Assembly: GCA_015501595.1 (NCBI GenBank)
Contig: JADNRX010000974.1
Span: forward strand, 1-16,929
Length of the DNA: 16,929 nucleotides
Reading direction: 5' to 3'
From: Hymenopellis radicata
Lineage: Eukaryota; Basidiomycota; Agaricomycetes; Agaricales; Physalacriaceae
Part shown: positions 16,616 to 16,929 of the stretch, one piece after another
Layout of the letters: each line of letters starts with the position of its first letter
Numbering within the stretch: position 1 is the stretch's first letter
Program-made: the position numbers and the translations under genes
The notes under the pieces: model-generated
Seen by the model: the letters and a program-made list of their open reading frames with translations, nothing else
Told to the model about the DNA's origin: nothing
The model's database searches: none

Positions 16616-16929
16616 CCGAACCGCTTCCTTACCTTTGAAAGGCATACCAGCTACAATGGATATGTATAGTAACAGTGTAGATGTCAAATATGAGGAGAAA
16701 TCCATCCAAAGCTGTTCGTTGTGTGGCGCAATTACCGTGTCATTGATTTGCCCCCTTGGTGGTAGCACGAAAGAGCTTGTCCGCATAACACGCAGGCTAT
16801 GAAAAAAACCATATAGTATCTGTATGTTCAAGGGCTAGCTCAGCATCAATTTTGACAGACAATAATCAGAAGTTAGCCGGATGCCTTGTTCAAACACAAG
16901 GAACAAAAGCCTGTTGACTGATCTTACGG
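16616..16929. other. Downstream flank, no supported gene
   Basis: This is probably 3'UTR and intergenic DNA of the DUF6535 gene. Frames on both strands are short and featureless. Confidence 0.35.

Overview
The window looks like nuclear DNA of a basidiomycete mushroom-type fungus (Agaricomycetes). The basis is very short introns (about 50-60 bases, GT...AG), a fungal F-box-like gene, and two copies of the DUF6535 membrane-protein family, which is expanded in that class. This placement rests on gene families and intron style; no rRNA or tRNA gene was seen. The region is an accessory-type, repeat-rich interval rather than a conserved gene block.

Layout, left to right. (1) 1-416, minus strand: 5' exon and start of intron 1 of a DUF6535-type gene that runs off the left edge. 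(2) 1249-2623, minus: an unrecognised multi-exon gene. (3) 2970-5170: a degenerate or rapidly changing area with a possible small two-exon gene and three related repeat units, each ending in a GC hairpin and T run. (4) 5439-8325: a plus-strand host gene split by a 1,723-bp non-autonomous LTR retrotransposon with near-identical LTRs, a 4-bp target duplication, and a primer-binding site and polypurine tract that place the element on the minus strand. (5) 8850-9260: a gene fragment related to the 3.0-3.3 kb region. (6) 9423-10712, minus: F-box-like gene with a 5'UTR intron and TATA box. (7) 11154-11415: a small ORF and a tail resembling the repeat family. (8) 11640-12553, minus: a broken gene with several lesions. 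(9) 13377-16615, plus: a nearly complete DUF6535 gene of six proposed exons.

The two DUF6535 genes are an inverted paralogous pair, transcribed towards the window edges. Their 5' exons and about 480 bp of upstream DNA are recognisably duplicated (about 1-900 against about 12843-13680, reverse complement). The 12 kb between them holds the other genes and the retroelement. I see no operon-like or pathway logic linking the genes. The best leads are the young gene-splitting retroelement with its array of same-loop hairpins, the inverted DUF6535 pair with a compensated frameshift, and the hairpin/T-run repeat family.
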